A DNA stretch of 64,000 nucleotides from Solibacillus silvestris (lineage in GTDB: Bacteria > Bacillota > Bacilli > Bacillales_A > Planococcaceae), in contig CP014609.1 in the NCBI GenBank assembly GCA_001586195.1, positions 1,648,001 to 1,712,000 on the forward strand, read 5' to 3'. A program made the translations under genes and the position numbers. Below the pieces are notes generated by a model. The model saw only the letters and a list, made by a program, of their open reading frames with translations. It had not been told where the DNA came from and ran no database searches. Position 1 is the stretch's first letter. Every line of letters starts with the position of its first letter. Positions 42,799 to 52,468 of the stretch are shown one piece after another.

Positions 42799-42894
42799 AT
42801 GGCATTTGGTAGTATTCCAATGTGGTTTTTTGCAATTGTAATTGCTTTTGCAATTGTATTTATTTTAATAAGCGAATGGAACTCACGAAAATAA
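42799..42894 (+). CDS. 31-residue membrane peptide
   Basis: MAFGSIPMWFFAIVIAFAIV is the first two-thirds; the tail is FILISEWNSRK. One membrane helix of about 20 residues is followed by a basic end. GAGGTGG lies 5 nt upstream and a terminator begins within the stop codon, so a dedicated short transcript is likely. Function is unknown. Confidence 0.6.
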   Translation: MAFGSIPMWFFAIVIAFAIVFILISEWNSRK

Positions 42895-42920
42895 GCTCGC
42901 ATTTGACTGCGAGCTTTTTG
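42893..42920. terminator. Bidirectional terminator
   Basis: AAGCTCGCA and TGCGAGCTT pair over a 6-nt loop, followed by TTTT. It serves the small membrane gene and the ABC transporter operon. Confidence 0.88.
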
Positions 42921-42923
42921 CTA

Positions 42924-43658
42924 TTACCGTAATGTTCGTTTTAAAAATTCTTTAGTCCGGTCGTGTTTTGGGTTTACAAGCAACTGTTCCGGAGGGCCTT
43001 CCTCTACGATAACCCCTTTATCCATGAAGACAATGCGGTCAGATACTTCCTTGGCAAACTCCATTTCATGTGTAACGATCAGCATTGTATTTCCTTGGTC
43101 TGCCAGGTGGCGCATTACCTTTAATACTTCCCCTACCATTTCAGGGTCAAGCGCTGATGTCGGTTCATCAAACAGCATTACATCGGGATCCATCGCTAAT
43201 GCACGGGCGATTGCGACACGTTGTTTCTGTCCACCGGATAAATGTTTCGGTTTCGCATTTTTATAGGCACTCATACCGACAAGCTCCAAATACTTCATCG
43301 CATTTTGTTCTGCTTCCTCTTTTGAACGCTTCAACACTTTCATTTGGCCAACAATACAGTTATTTAGTACATCCAAATTATTGAATAAATTGAACTGCTG
43401 AAATACCATCCCTAAATGTGTACGGTACTTTTCAATTTGATGACCGTCATTTAAAATATTTTCTCCGTTATAGATAATTTCTCCTGCTGTTGGTGTTTCG
43501 AGTAGATTAATGCAGCGTAACAGTGTTGATTTCCCAGAACCAGAAGAACCGATCAAAGTTACGACTTCCCCTTTGTTTACCTGGAAATTCACATCTTTCA
43601 ATACTTCATGATCGCCGAATTTTTTATTTAAATGGTTAATATCTATTACAACTGTCAT
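42924..43658 (-). CDS. Amino-acid ABC transporter ATP-binding protein (probable lysine)
   Basis: A 244-residue ATPase of the polar amino-acid uptake family (GlnQ/HisP type). Walker A is [15 protein letters not shown], the signature [15 protein letters not shown], Walker [13 protein letters not shown] and the H loop [11 protein letters not shown]. It follows the permease with its ATG (43658) one base after the permease stop; a longer start overlaps the permease. Control by the L-box upstream of the operon suggests lysine as substrate. Confidence 0.93.
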   Translation of the reverse strand: MTVVIDINHLNKKFGDHEVLKDVNFQVNKGEVVTLIGSSGSGKSTLLRCINLLETPTAGEIIYNGENILNDGHQIEKYRTHLGMVFQQFNLFNNLDVLNNCIVGQMKVLKRSKEEAEQNAMKYLELVGMSAYKNAKPKHLSGGQKQRVAIARALAMDPDVMLFDEPTSALDPEMVGEVLKVMRHLADQGNTMLIVTHEMEFAKEVSDRIVFMDKGVIVEEGPPEQLLVNPKHDRTKEFLKRTLR

Positions 43659-43659
43659 T

Positions 43660-44406
43660 TTATTCACCATCCTTTTCTAGCTTGTTGCCGGTAATAAGCT
43701 CCACTTTATATGAAGAAGGTCCGTCCATCTTCTTCTCGAATAATAGTAAGAAACGAGTTACAGTAAATGTCATAATAAAGTACAAAATCGTTGCGATAAA
43801 GAACGCTTCGATATATTTATAGTTACTGCCTGCAATCGAGTTTGCCGTAAAGAAAAGTTCCACAACCGAAATAACACTTAATACTGAAGAATCTTTAATG
43901 TTCATTACGAACTGATTCCCTGTTGCAGGTAAAATATTTCGTGCGACTTGCGGCAGGACAATATGAATCATTGTTTGCAGGTGATTCATGCCAATCGCCT
44001 GTGCTGCCTCAAATTGCCCTTTATCAATCGAAACAATACCGCCACGTACATATTCAGCCATATATGCTCCCGTATTTAAACTAATAACAACAGAAGCTGC
44101 TAAAAAGCGGTCAATATCAATGCCTAAGTATACGAGGCCATAAAACACCACCATCGCTTGAACCATCATTGGCGTTCCCCTAAAAATTTCCACATATGAC
44201 GTTAATATGAAATTAAATACTTTTAAAACTATTGATTTTACATTCTTTTTACGTTGTGGAATCGTATGCATAATCCCGATAAAAAATCCAATCAGAGTTC
44301 CGCAAATTGTCCCGATAATTGCCAATAGAAGTGCAGTCCAAGCACCACGTACGAATAAATCCCAGTTGTTCGTAAACAAGTTCCATGATGATTCTAAAAA
44401 TGCCAT
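43660..44406 (-). CDS. Amino-acid ABC transporter permease (probable lysine)
   Basis: A membrane protein of 248 residues of the HisM/GlnP family with five helices. It contains [20 protein letters not shown] and the EAA-loop segment [20 protein letters not shown] that docks onto the ATPase. GGAGG is 8 nt before the ATG at 44406, which decides the start. A terminator-like stem at 44470-44506 separates it from the binding-protein gene. Confidence 0.93.
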   Translation of the reverse strand: MAFLESSWNLFTNNWDLFVRGAWTALLLAIIGTICGTLIGFFIGIMHTIPQRKKNVKSIVLKVFNFILTSYVEIFRGTPMMVQAMVVFYGLVYLGIDIDRFLAASVVISLNTGAYMAEYVRGGIVSIDKGQFEAAQAIGMNHLQTMIHIVLPQVARNILPATGNQFVMNIKDSSVLSVISVVELFFTANSIAGSNYKYIEAFFIATILYFIMTFTVTRFLLLFEKKMDGPSSYKVELITGNKLEKDGE

Positions 44407-44469
44407 CGCCTTGTCCTCCATTTCTTTCTTTGTTTCTACTATTTATGTATGAAACCATAATTTTAATAG

Positions 44470-44506
44470 AAAAAGGTTGTCTTCCGTTTGCCGGCAAGAC
44501 AACCTC
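44470..44506 (-). terminator. Terminator-like stem between binding-protein and permease genes
   Basis: AGGTTGTCTT and AAGACAACCT form a perfect 10-bp stem over a 12-nt loop, followed by TTTTTC on the minus strand. It would lower downstream expression, as is common for ABC operons, while keeping the binding protein abundant. Confidence 0.7.
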
Positions 44507-44530
44507 ATCAAAACTGTTAATGCGACACGA

Positions 44531-45367
44531 TTATTGTGCTGCTGGTTGATTTGCAATTGCGTCTTCCATTAGTTGTTGACGCTCTTCTTCCGAAATTTCA
44601 GCTAAAACTTTGTTAATTTGTTCACGTAAATCTGATCCCTTTTTCAAACCTACTGCTACAGCTGTTGACGCTTCGTCTGCTTCGAAGTTTGGCTCAGGTA
44701 CGATGTATTTAATATTATTCAGTGCCATTTCAGCAGAGATACCTTCTGGACGTTCTGAAACATATCCATCAATCGCACCTGACTGTAATTGCACTCGCAT
44801 TGCACCAAAATCAGTTGCCGCTACTTGTTTTTGAACACCTTCGATTTGGTCGATTACATCATAATGTGTTGTCGATTGCTGACCTGTAATTTTTGCACCT
44901 GCAAAGTCAGGTAACGAAGTTGCATTTGCATATGGACCGTCTTCTTTAACAACAATGACATAGTCACTTGTGTAATAGTTCTCTGTGAAATCAATTACTT
45001 CCTTACGTTCAGGCATTGGTGACATACCTGCAATTACCAGATCAATGGCACCTGATTGTAATGATGGAATTAAGCCATCCCAGTCTGTTTTAACAATTTG
45101 TAATTCCATGTCCAGACCTTCTGCAATTTTTTTCGCAATTTCCACATCATAGCCTGCTGCAAATTCCTTTGAACTTGCAATTTGAACTCCGCCATTGGCA
45201 TCATCTTTTTGTGACCAGTTAAAAGGGGCATACGCTGCTTCCATACCAATTTTAATAACTTTCTTGTCTGAATCAGAACCGCTTGTAGTACCTTCATCGC
45301 TTGAACCACACGCTGCTAACAATAGCATTGTCATGGCAGTCAATAAAATTAATAGTCTTTTTTTCAT
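44531..45367 (-). CDS. Amino-acid ABC transporter substrate-binding lipoprotein (probable lysine)
   Basis: A 278-residue family 3 solute-binding protein. The signal peptide ends in the lipobox LLLAAC. Ligand-site segments include KIGMEAAYAPFNW, YDVEIAKKIAEGL, IVKTDWDGLIPSLQSGAID and FTENYYTSDYVIVV. The family binds basic or polar amino acids. The L-box riboswitch directly upstream points to lysine, by inference. It is the first gene of a binding protein-permease-ATPase operon. Confidence 0.93.
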   Translation of the reverse strand: MKKRLLILLTAMTMLLLAACGSSDEGTTSGSDSDKKVIKIGMEAAYAPFNWSQKDDANGGVQIASSKEFAAGYDVEIAKKIAEGLDMELQIVKTDWDGLIPSLQSGAIDLVIAGMSPMPERKEVIDFTENYYTSDYVIVVKEDGPYANATSLPDFAGAKITGQQSTTHYDVIDQIEGVQKQVAATDFGAMRVQLQSGAIDGYVSERPEGISAEMALNNIKYIVPEPNFEADEASTAVAVGLKKGSDLREQINKVLAEISEEERQQLMEDAIANQPAAQ

Positions 45368-45411
45368 AGAAAATCTCTCCTTTTTTGTTAAATTTCGGGG
45401 TTCACGTATAC

Positions 45412-45446
45412 AAAAAACGACCTAAAAGAAGAACTTTAGGTCGTTT
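45412..45446 (-). terminator. Riboswitch expression-platform terminator
   Basis: AAACGACCTAAAG and CTTTAGGTCGTTT form a long stem followed by TTTTTT on the minus strand. It lies between the L-box aptamer and the RBS of the binding-protein gene, so it should stop transcription when lysine is bound. Confidence 0.88.
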
Positions 45447-45483
45447 AAATTATAATTAGCCCGAATCCTCTACAGTTCCCATT

Positions 45484-45680
45484 TTGAGATAGCACAACTC
45501 AACCATCAGGGATATAGATGATTGAGACAGTTCTGCAATTGTTCACTGCAGACCCAGCATTGTAAAATTGAGCATTTACAACACTTCGGCGATATTTCCT
45601 TCTCTTATATTTCACAGCCAGCTCATGGCTCCATATAAAACTGTTAAGTATCGCGCCTCTACCTCACGAGAATGTGAGGT
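45484..45680 (-). promoter_or_regulatory. Lysine riboswitch (L-box)
   Basis: Conserved L-box landmarks occur in order on the minus strand: GTGAGGTAGAGGCGCGA at the 5' end, then GGAAATATCGCCGAAGTG, GCTGGGTCTGCAGT and AACTGTCT, ending in CTATCTCA. The last pairs with TGAGGTAG to close P1. This matches the Bacillus lysC leader elements I remember. A following terminator (45412-45446) completes an OFF switch. The 5' end of P1 also overlaps a small hairpin, CCTCAC..GTGAGG (45662-45679). Confidence 0.9.
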
Positions 45681-45703
45681 TTTGATATGAAATTGATATG
45701 TTT

Positions 45704-45732
45704 ATATTACATTATTGCGACATTTCCGTCAA
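45704..45732 (-). promoter_or_regulatory. Sigma-A promoter of the lysine-riboswitch operon
   Basis: TTGACG and TAATAT are 17 bp apart on the minus strand, placing the start near 45697, just before the aptamer. Confidence 0.7.
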
Positions 45733-45814
45733 CAATCATTTTTCTGAAAGTTATCTGTAAAAAAAAGCTAATGCGCAATATATAACATATTGCGCATTAG
45801 CATAGAAGATACTA

Positions 45815-47086
45815 TTAAGAATTTAATAATAAATCTTCTGGGTTTTCGATCATTTCTTTAACTGTTTTTAAGAAGCCAACAGAATCTTTACCATCGATGA
45901 TACGGTGGTCATAAGATAATGCTACATACATCATTGGACGAATTTGAACTTCACCATTAACAGCTACTGGACGGTTTACGATTGAGTGCATACCTAAAAT
46001 ACCAGCTTGAGTACCGTTCATGATCGGTGTAGACATTAATGAACCGAATACACCACCGTTAGTGATTGTGAATGATCCGCCAGCCATGTCGTTTAAGCCT
46101 AATTTTTTGTCGCGTGCTTTACCAGCTAATTCCGCAATGTTTTTCTCGATTTCAGCAAAGTTTTTCGCATTTGCATCACGAACTACTGGTACTACTAAAC
46201 CTTCTTCTGTTGATACAGCAATACCGATATCGAAGAAGTTGTTTAAGTGAATTTCATCACCGTTAATTTGTGCATTTACATATGGATATTTCTTTAATGC
46301 TGCTACTACAGCTTTTGTGAAGAATGACATGAAGCCTAATTTAATATCGTTAGCTTTCACGAACTCATCTTGTTTACGCTTACGTAATGCCATAATGTTC
46401 GTCATATCAATTTCGTTGAAAGTAGTTAACATTGCAGTTGATTGTTTAACTTCTAATAAACGTTTTGCAATTGTTTGACGACGACGGCTCATTTTTTCAA
46501 CTGTTACACGGTCTGTATCAGCTGCTGGTGTAAAGATCATTGGACCATTGCCTGCTGCTGGAGCTGGAGCTGCTGCTGGAGCCGCTGGAGCTGTACCATG
46601 TGCTGCAACGTCTTGTACACGTACACGACCTTGTGGATCAACTGGTGAAATTGCTGCTAAGTCGATGCCTTTTTCACGAGCTAATTTACGTGCTGCTGGT
46701 GAAGCGATTACACGCTCACCTGAAGTTTCTTCAACTGCAACTGGTGCTGGTGCTGGTGCTGCTGCTGCTGCTTTAGGAGCTTCTTCTTTTGCTGGAGCTG
46801 CTGCTGGAGCTTCTTCTTTTGCAGCTGGTGCTGGTGCTGCGCCTTCGCCTGCTTCAACTACTGCGATTACTTGTCCAACTAACACAGTATCGCCTTCTTC
46901 AGCTAAAATTTGTTTTAAAACGCCTGCTTCTTCAGAGATAATTTCAGCATTAACTTTATCAGTTTCTAACTCAACGATGAATTCGCCTTTTTCTACGCGA
47001 TCTCCAACTTTTTTCACCCATTGGGCAATTGTTCCTTCAGTAATTGATTCTGCTAATTCAGGGACTTTAATTTCAGCCACGTTCAT
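45815..47086 (-). CDS. odhB: 2-oxoglutarate dehydrogenase E2 (dihydrolipoyl succinyltransferase)
   Basis: A 423-residue TCA-cycle enzyme. The lipoyl domain (1-80) carries the lipoylated Lys in [11 protein letters not shown]. An Ala/Pro-rich linker (80-120), an E3-binding domain ([19 protein letters not shown], about 128-165), a second linker and the catalytic domain follow. The catalytic His-Asp pair lies in [15 protein letters not shown]. It lies 87 bp after odhA on the same strand. The E3 gene is elsewhere. It transfers succinyl groups to CoA. Confidence 0.97.
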   Translation of the reverse strand: MNVAEIKVPELAESITEGTIAQWVKKVGDRVEKGEFIVELETDKVNAEIISEEAGVLKQILAEEGDTVLVGQVIAVVEAGEGAAPAPAAKEEAPAAAPAKEEAPKAAAAAPAPAPVAVEETSGERVIASPAARKLAREKGIDLAAISPVDPQGRVRVQDVAAHGTAPAAPAAAPAPAAGNGPMIFTPAADTDRVTVEKMSRRRQTIAKRLLEVKQSTAMLTTFNEIDMTNIMALRKRKQDEFVKANDIKLGFMSFFTKAVVAALKKYPYVNAQINGDEIHLNNFFDIGIAVSTEEGLVVPVVRDANAKNFAEIEKNIAELAGKARDKKLGLNDMAGGSFTITNGGVFGSLMSTPIMNGTQAGILGMHSIVNRPVAVNGEVQIRPMMYVALSYDHRIIDGKDSVGFLKTVKEMIENPEDLLLNS

Positions 47087-47173
47087 ATCCTCCTTTAATT
47101 ACGCTACACATTCATTGTATAGCAAGCCACTTCTATTTTAAATAGAAGCAGCTCTTTTTAAACAAATCATTTA

Positions 47174-49981
47174 TTACTTTTCAAGTGCTTCGTTCACTAA
47201 TTTAGCTTGTGCTGCTTTATGTGAATCGCCATCGCCTTCAGAAGTAGAGCTCATTGCAGGACGTCCTACATAGCGTACTTTTTTGCCTTCAGCGATATCA
47301 TATAATGTTTCAAGAACATATGTCCATGAACCTTGGTTTTTTGGTTCTTCTTGTACCCAAACGATTTCTTTAACATTCGGGAAGCGAGCGATAATATCTT
47401 TCACTTGTTGTGCAGGGAATGGGTAAATTTGTTCCACACGAATAATGTGTAAGTGATCAAGCCCTTCGCCATCTTTCACACGTTCTGCTAAATCGATCAT
47501 TACTTTACCTGTACCAAGTACTACTTTTTCAACCGCTTCTGTGTTTTTGCCTAAACCTTCTTGCTCGATCACTTCCTGGAAGCGACCATTTGCAAGTTGT
47601 TCAGCAGTAGCTGCAGCAAGTGGATGACGTAAAAGTGATTTTGGAGAAACCACTACTAATGGACGTACACCTTCTGTACCTAATAAAGCAGCTTGACGGC
47701 GTAATAAGTGGTAGTAGTTGCCTGCATTTGAACAGTTTGCTACGAACCAGTTATTTTCTGCAGATAATTGCAGGAATCGTTCCATACGGCTTGATGAGTG
47801 CTCTGGACCTTGACCTTCATAACCATGTGGTAAAAGAAGTACGAATCCAGATTTTTGACCCCATTTAGCGCGGGCACTTGAGATGAAGTTATCAAACATT
47901 ACTTGCGCCATGTTTGCAAAGTCACCGAATTGTGCTTCCCATACAGTTAGTACATTTTGGTTTTCTAAATTGTAACCATATTCAAAACCTACTACACCTG
48001 CTTCTGTAAGTGGTGAGTTGTAAACTGTGAATGAAGCCTTTGCACCTTCAATATGATGTAATGGTGTAAATTCAGCACCGTTATTTTTATCATGTAATAC
48101 TAAGTGACGTTGAGAGAACGTACCACGCTGTGCATCCTGACCAGTGAAACGAACCGGTGTGCCATCTTGCGTAATTGTTGCATATGCTAATGTTTCAGCA
48201 TGACCCCAGTCAATTTTACCTTCAGTAAACGCATCACGACGTTTTGCTAAAATTTTACCTAACTTGTTTTGCGGCTCAAAACCATCTGCAAAGACAAGTA
48301 AATCTTCATTTACTTTAGCTAAACGCTCAGCATCTACTTTAGTATCGATTTCAGGGAATTCGATTTTTAGTTCTTCCGGCATATTAGGCGTTACATGCTC
48401 GTCTTTTTCTGCCATTTCTTTAACATGATCATACGCAGCTTGCATTTCCGCATAAATAGCAGTATCTAGAGCTTTTACTTCATCAGCAGATAAAATGCCG
48501 GCTTCTGCTAGTTCAGCACCATACAATGCACGAATTGGTTCATGTTTTGATACTAATTTATATGTTTCAGGGTTTGTTACTGTCGGATCATCCGTTTCAT
48601 TATGACCGTAACGGCGGTAACCGATTAAATCGATAACGATATCCTTTTTAAATTTCGCACGGTATTCCGCTACAAAGCGACCAACAGCTGCCACTGTTTC
48701 AGGGCTGTCAGCATTTACATGAATAACCGGAATATCATACCCTTTTGCAGGGTCAGATGAATAAATAGATGAACGTGAATCATGTAACTCAGTCGTGAAA
48801 CCGATCATGTTGTTCGCGATAATCTGAACTGTACCACCTGTTGTAAATCCTTCTGTTTGAGAGAAGTTGAATCCTTCTGTTACAATCCCTTGACCAGCGA
48901 ATGCCGCGTCACCATGTAAAATGATACCGAATGCATTTGATGGATCATGTTTAGCCGTTCCTGCTGCAGATACATCATCTTGAGCTGCACGAACAGAACC
49001 GATTACAAGCGGGTTCCCTACTTCTAAGTGTGATGGGTTATAGGCTAATTTAACGTTCAATCCAGAATCATGAGTGTAAGATGCACCCATATGGTATTTA
49101 ACGTCTCCAGTCCAGCCTTTTGTAATTTCTAATTTACCATCTTCAGGGAAGAATAGATCATTTGAAACATGGGCGAAATCAGAGAACATCATATCGTATG
49201 GTTTATTTAATACGTGTGTTAATACGTTTAAACGTCCACGGTGGGCCATACCAATTCGAACATTTTTTACACCTTTAGTTTCAGATGATTTAATAATTTC
49301 ATCTAAAAGGATGATTTGTGTGTCTAAACCTTCTCCAGAGAAACGTTTTTGACCAACAAATGTTTTATGAATGAATTTTTCAAAGTTTTCAATTCGTGTT
49401 AATCGTTCTAAAACTGCTTTCTTTTCTTCAGGTGATAACGTTGCTTTAAACGCTCCGCCTTCAACTTGAGCTTCGATCCATGCACGTTCTTCCGCATTTT
49501 GTAAATGTGCAACTTCTACACCTATTTTATCTGTATATACAGATTTTAAATAATCAATTGCTTCCTTACCGTTTGTAACACCTGCAGGAACATTTGCAAA
49601 AAATACTGATGCAGGAATAGCTTGAAGATCGGCCGCTGTTAAATTGAATACGCTTTCTTCAATACGTGAAGTGTCTAATTGACGATTTTTTAGTGGGTAT
49701 AAATCTGCTGCTAAATGGCCGTATTCACGAATTGATTCTGCCAATTTAACTGCTGCTAATACTTTTTTGTAGTCTCCAGTACCTGTTACTGCTGCAGTTG
49801 CAACCGGTTGTTGACCATCTGCAAATACAGGACCACCGTATGCTTGGAATAATTCTACTAGTTCCGGTTCTACTTCTTCAGGAGATTGCAGGAATAAGTC
49901 ATATTGCTCTAATACATAACCTAAGTTAGGACCAGAAAACGCTGACCATGGAGAACCTGCAGGTAATACATTGTTCGACAT
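47174..49981 (-). CDS. odhA: 2-oxoglutarate dehydrogenase E1
   Basis: A 935-residue thiamin-diphosphate enzyme. The start is the ATG at 49981, fixed by GGAGGTTATTTTC. Landmarks include a short N-terminal E2-interaction segment (SGPNLGYVLEQYDLFLQ), GMAHRGRLNVL, HGDAAFAGQGIV (the GDG-type ThDP site), GYRRYGHNETDDP and the C-terminal LLPHGYEGQGPEHSSSR motif. It decarboxylates 2-oxoglutarate and passes the succinyl group to OdhB. It is the first gene of odhAB. Confidence 0.97.
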   Translation of the reverse strand: MSNNVLPAGSPWSAFSGPNLGYVLEQYDLFLQSPEEVEPELVELFQAYGGPVFADGQQPVATAAVTGTGDYKKVLAAVKLAESIREYGHLAADLYPLKNRQLDTSRIEESVFNLTAADLQAIPASVFFANVPAGVTNGKEAIDYLKSVYTDKIGVEVAHLQNAEERAWIEAQVEGGAFKATLSPEEKKAVLERLTRIENFEKFIHKTFVGQKRFSGEGLDTQIILLDEIIKSSETKGVKNVRIGMAHRGRLNVLTHVLNKPYDMMFSDFAHVSNDLFFPEDGKLEITKGWTGDVKYHMGASYTHDSGLNVKLAYNPSHLEVGNPLVIGSVRAAQDDVSAAGTAKHDPSNAFGIILHGDAAFAGQGIVTEGFNFSQTEGFTTGGTVQIIANNMIGFTTELHDSRSSIYSSDPAKGYDIPVIHVNADSPETVAAVGRFVAEYRAKFKKDIVIDLIGYRRYGHNETDDPTVTNPETYKLVSKHEPIRALYGAELAEAGILSADEVKALDTAIYAEMQAAYDHVKEMAEKDEHVTPNMPEELKIEFPEIDTKVDAERLAKVNEDLLVFADGFEPQNKLGKILAKRRDAFTEGKIDWGHAETLAYATITQDGTPVRFTGQDAQRGTFSQRHLVLHDKNNGAEFTPLHHIEGAKASFTVYNSPLTEAGVVGFEYGYNLENQNVLTVWEAQFGDFANMAQVMFDNFISSARAKWGQKSGFVLLLPHGYEGQGPEHSSSRMERFLQLSAENNWFVANCSNAGNYYHLLRRQAALLGTEGVRPLVVVSPKSLLRHPLAAATAEQLANGRFQEVIEQEGLGKNTEAVEKVVLGTGKVMIDLAERVKDGEGLDHLHIIRVEQIYPFPAQQVKDIIARFPNVKEIVWVQEEPKNQGSWTYVLETLYDIAEGKKVRYVGRPAMSSTSEGDGDSHKAAQAKLVNEALEK

Positions 49982-50296
49982 GAAAATAACCTCCAAATTT
50001 TGCCTTATGGCTGTTCCAATAATTTACTTAAAAAAGGATAATATTGTATATTACAATACGAAAATTTCCTTCTTTTGTAAGTAGATAAATTAAGTATTCT
50101 CTTTTTATCTACCAAATCAAAGCAAATAATATTTTATCATTCTTCCACACGGACTAAAAGCACATTTATAAACGTCGGAAGAACATTTTTTCCATCTCAA
50201 TCTTACTACTCTTCACAAAAAATACAACTCTTTTTATCAAATTAAGCAATTTTTTTCGTGAACTATTGAAATAGTAATTAGATTGACTAAAATTAT
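49982..50296. other. odhA upstream region with an AT-rich palindrome
   Basis: About 315 bp, no gene seen. ATTGTATATTACAAT (50043-50057) is a perfect palindrome about 65 bp before the odhA start and could be a regulator site or part of the promoter. A terminator for the kinase gene ending at 50297 was not found. Confidence 0.4.
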
Positions 50297-51700
50297 TCAT
50301 TTTTTAAGAAGTTTTAGGTAAAAAAAGGTACCTTTCTGCAATTTACTTTCTACATCAATTTCCACTTCATATTTATCTGCAAGCATTTTTGTAATACTCA
50401 ATCCAAGTCCAGTACCTGCAACTTTGTTTGTACGTGATGCATCCACCCGGTAAAACCGGTCGAAAATATGCGGTAAATGCTGTTCTGAGATACCGATCCC
50501 ATTGTCTTCTAACGTAACTAAGATTGACGATTGTGAATCATTATAATTGATATTCACATTAAGATTCGGAACATTGCTATTATATCGTATACTATTACTC
50601 AAAATATTTCTAAAGATTTGCGCTAGGGCATGCTCAGTAATGGAGGCTGCCGATTTTTCGCCAGTAACTGTCAGGTGAAATTCAGCGGCAGGATACAGCT
50701 GCAATAATTCTTCTTTTACTTGTTCGTATACTTGTTCTATATCAGCATAAGCATGTTCATCCGCTTGCTCCCTGCGTGCCAATTGTAACAGTTCTTCAAT
50801 CATTTTTCTCATACGTGCAATTTCAGTAATAGAAGTATTTAATGATTCTTCCATTACTTCCGGTTCATCTTTACCCCATCGTTTGATTAATGATAAATGG
50901 CCTTCAATTACTTGAATCGGTGTTCGCAGTTCATGCGAGGCGTCTGCAACAAATTGCTGTTGCTTTGTAAATGAAATTTCAAGTTCATTCATTAATGTAC
51001 GGTACATATGAAGTAAATCGCCAATCTCATCTTTTGCCGCATAATCAAATTTAGGCTGTGCAGTAAAACCGTTTTTTCTGACAAAGCTCATTGCGTCCCG
51101 TAACTGGACAAGCGGTTTCATTAACATATTTGCCAAGTAGTAGCTGATCATAACCGAAAATAAAATGGCACCAAAACCAATAATAAAAATCGTCGTCAAA
51201 ATATAATTCATCATCGATTGAAATGCTGCCAACGGATGAATTAATTGCATAATCCCTTGAAATTGTCCGATTTGAACGACTCGGTGGATGACATAGCTTT
51301 CGGATCCTGCAATCGTCTGTTTTTCGATCATCGTCGAAAAATAATTTTGATTTTGTGGCAGCTGTGCAGCCGGTGCCGCATCATTAATTCGCATTACTTC
51401 AATACCATCCAGATTAAATACGCGTACCGTTTGTTCCTGATTTAAAATGGCTTTCATCAAAGCCGTGTTATTCTGCAGTGCCTGTACTGTAACAGTGTTG
51501 CCCTGCGATTCAAAATAGGTTGTCATATCATCGACCGTCCGCAATGCATTTTTCTCTTCATTATGAATAAGCCAGGTTTGCAAAGCGATATACAGTACGA
51601 CAGATATTAGGGCATAGCTTACAAAGATCGTTACACCTACCGCAAGCATCCACTTTGATTTTAAAGAAAGGTTCAAAAGTTTGTTTTTCATCATCCTCAC
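50297..51700 (-). CDS. Sensor histidine kinase (ArlS/YkoH-like)
   Basis: A 467-residue membrane kinase. Two helices (about 18-42 and 168-195) bound an extracellular sensor of about 125 residues. HAMP, HisKA and HATPase domains follow. The H box is ADASHELRTPIQVIEGHL, the N box NILSNSIRYNSN, and the G boxes DNGIGISEQHL and VAGTGLGLSI. The GTG start overlaps the response-regulator stop by 4 nt; ATG at 51694 or 51691 is also possible. The pair is coupled with the regulator 51697-52368. Confidence 0.92.
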   Translation of the reverse strand: MRMMKNKLLNLSLKSKWMLAVGVTIFVSYALISVVLYIALQTWLIHNEEKNALRTVDDMTTYFESQGNTVTVQALQNNTALMKAILNQEQTVRVFNLDGIEVMRINDAAPAAQLPQNQNYFSTMIEKQTIAGSESYVIHRVVQIGQFQGIMQLIHPLAAFQSMMNYILTTIFIIGFGAILFSVMISYYLANMLMKPLVQLRDAMSFVRKNGFTAQPKFDYAAKDEIGDLLHMYRTLMNELEISFTKQQQFVADASHELRTPIQVIEGHLSLIKRWGKDEPEVMEESLNTSITEIARMRKMIEELLQLARREQADEHAYADIEQVYEQVKEELLQLYPAAEFHLTVTGEKSAASITEHALAQIFRNILSNSIRYNSNVPNLNVNINYNDSQSSILVTLEDNGIGISEQHLPHIFDRFYRVDASRTNKVAGTGLGLSITKMLADKYEVEIDVESKLQKGTFFYLKLLKK

Positions 51701-52368
51701 CCGCGCATCACATAGCCAACCCCACGTACGGTTTCAATGTACGGAGTATGTTCTGTTTGCAGTTTTGTACGCAAATGGCGAATATATACATCGACTACAT
51801 TAGTTTCTACCTCAGTATCAAATCCCCAAACCTCTTCTAAAATACGTTCCCGTGTACATACAAGGTTTCTGTTTTCCACAAGTAATTTCAATAGATCAAA
51901 TTCTTTTCTTGTAAGTTCGATTTTATTGTTTTCAAATATTACTTCATAAGCATCGACGTCGATTTCCAACTCCCTTAAAATGAGTTGTTTAGATTTTTGG
52001 GCAGGCTGCACTCTCCTTAAGATTGAACGGATCCGTGCCAATAATTCTTCTATCGCAAAAGGCTTCACGACATAATCATCTGCTCCCGCATCCAATCCTG
52101 AAACGCGGTCCATTACTTCATCTCGTGCTGTAATAAGGAGAATCGGTACATTGCTTGTTTTTCGTATTCTTCTACATACTTCAATCCCGTTTAATTGCGG
52201 CAGCATTACATCGAGCAAAATACAGTCGAATTGTTCACTTTCAGCCAATTCCAGACCAGTTCTCCCATCATATGCAACAACCGTTTCAAATTGCTCGTGC
52301 TTAAGCTCCAGTTCAAGGAAACGTGCTATATTTTTTTCATCTTCGATTATTAAAATCTTCTTTTTCAT
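51697..52368 (-). CDS. OmpR-family response regulator
   Basis: A 223-residue DNA-binding regulator. The receiver domain (1-115) has acidic pocket residues in IIEDEKN, the phospho-acceptor Asp in CILLDVMLPQLNG and the signalling Lys in VVKPFAIEEL. The winged-helix effector (about 130-223) has the usual ELTRKEFDLLKLL and VRGVGYVMRG end. It is cotranscribed with the kinase through an overlapping stop/start. It is closest to the ArlR-type regulators, by eye. Confidence 0.94.
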   Translation of the reverse strand: MKKKILIIEDEKNIARFLELELKHEQFETVVAYDGRTGLELAESEQFDCILLDVMLPQLNGIEVCRRIRKTSNVPILLITARDEVMDRVSGLDAGADDYVVKPFAIEELLARIRSILRRVQPAQKSKQLILRELEIDVDAYEVIFENNKIELTRKEFDLLKLLVENRNLVCTRERILEEVWGFDTEVETNVVDVYIRHLRTKLQTEHTPYIETVRGVGYVMRG

Positions 52369-52430
52369 CAGCTTCCCTCTCTATCAGCAATATATATCAT
52401 ATTTAGTGTACCATTTGTATTTTACAAAAA

Positions 52431-52462
52431 AAAAGAATACGGAGTATGTTTCCGTATTCTTG
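52431..52462 (-). terminator. Terminator of the GGDEF gene
   Basis: AAGAATACGGA and TCCGTATTCTT form an 11-bp stem with a T run on the minus strand. Confidence 0.9.
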
Positions 52463-52468
52463 CAAGTG

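Noticed and set aside
45412-45684. T-box leader for the amino-acid transporter
   Set aside because: The T-box GGGTGGAACCGCG element is absent, while the L-box landmarks occur in full order.
47100-47150. Hairpin between odhA and odhB
   Set aside because: The CTTCTATTT/AAATAGAAG stem is AT-rich with no proper T run on the minus strand, so it is not called a terminator.
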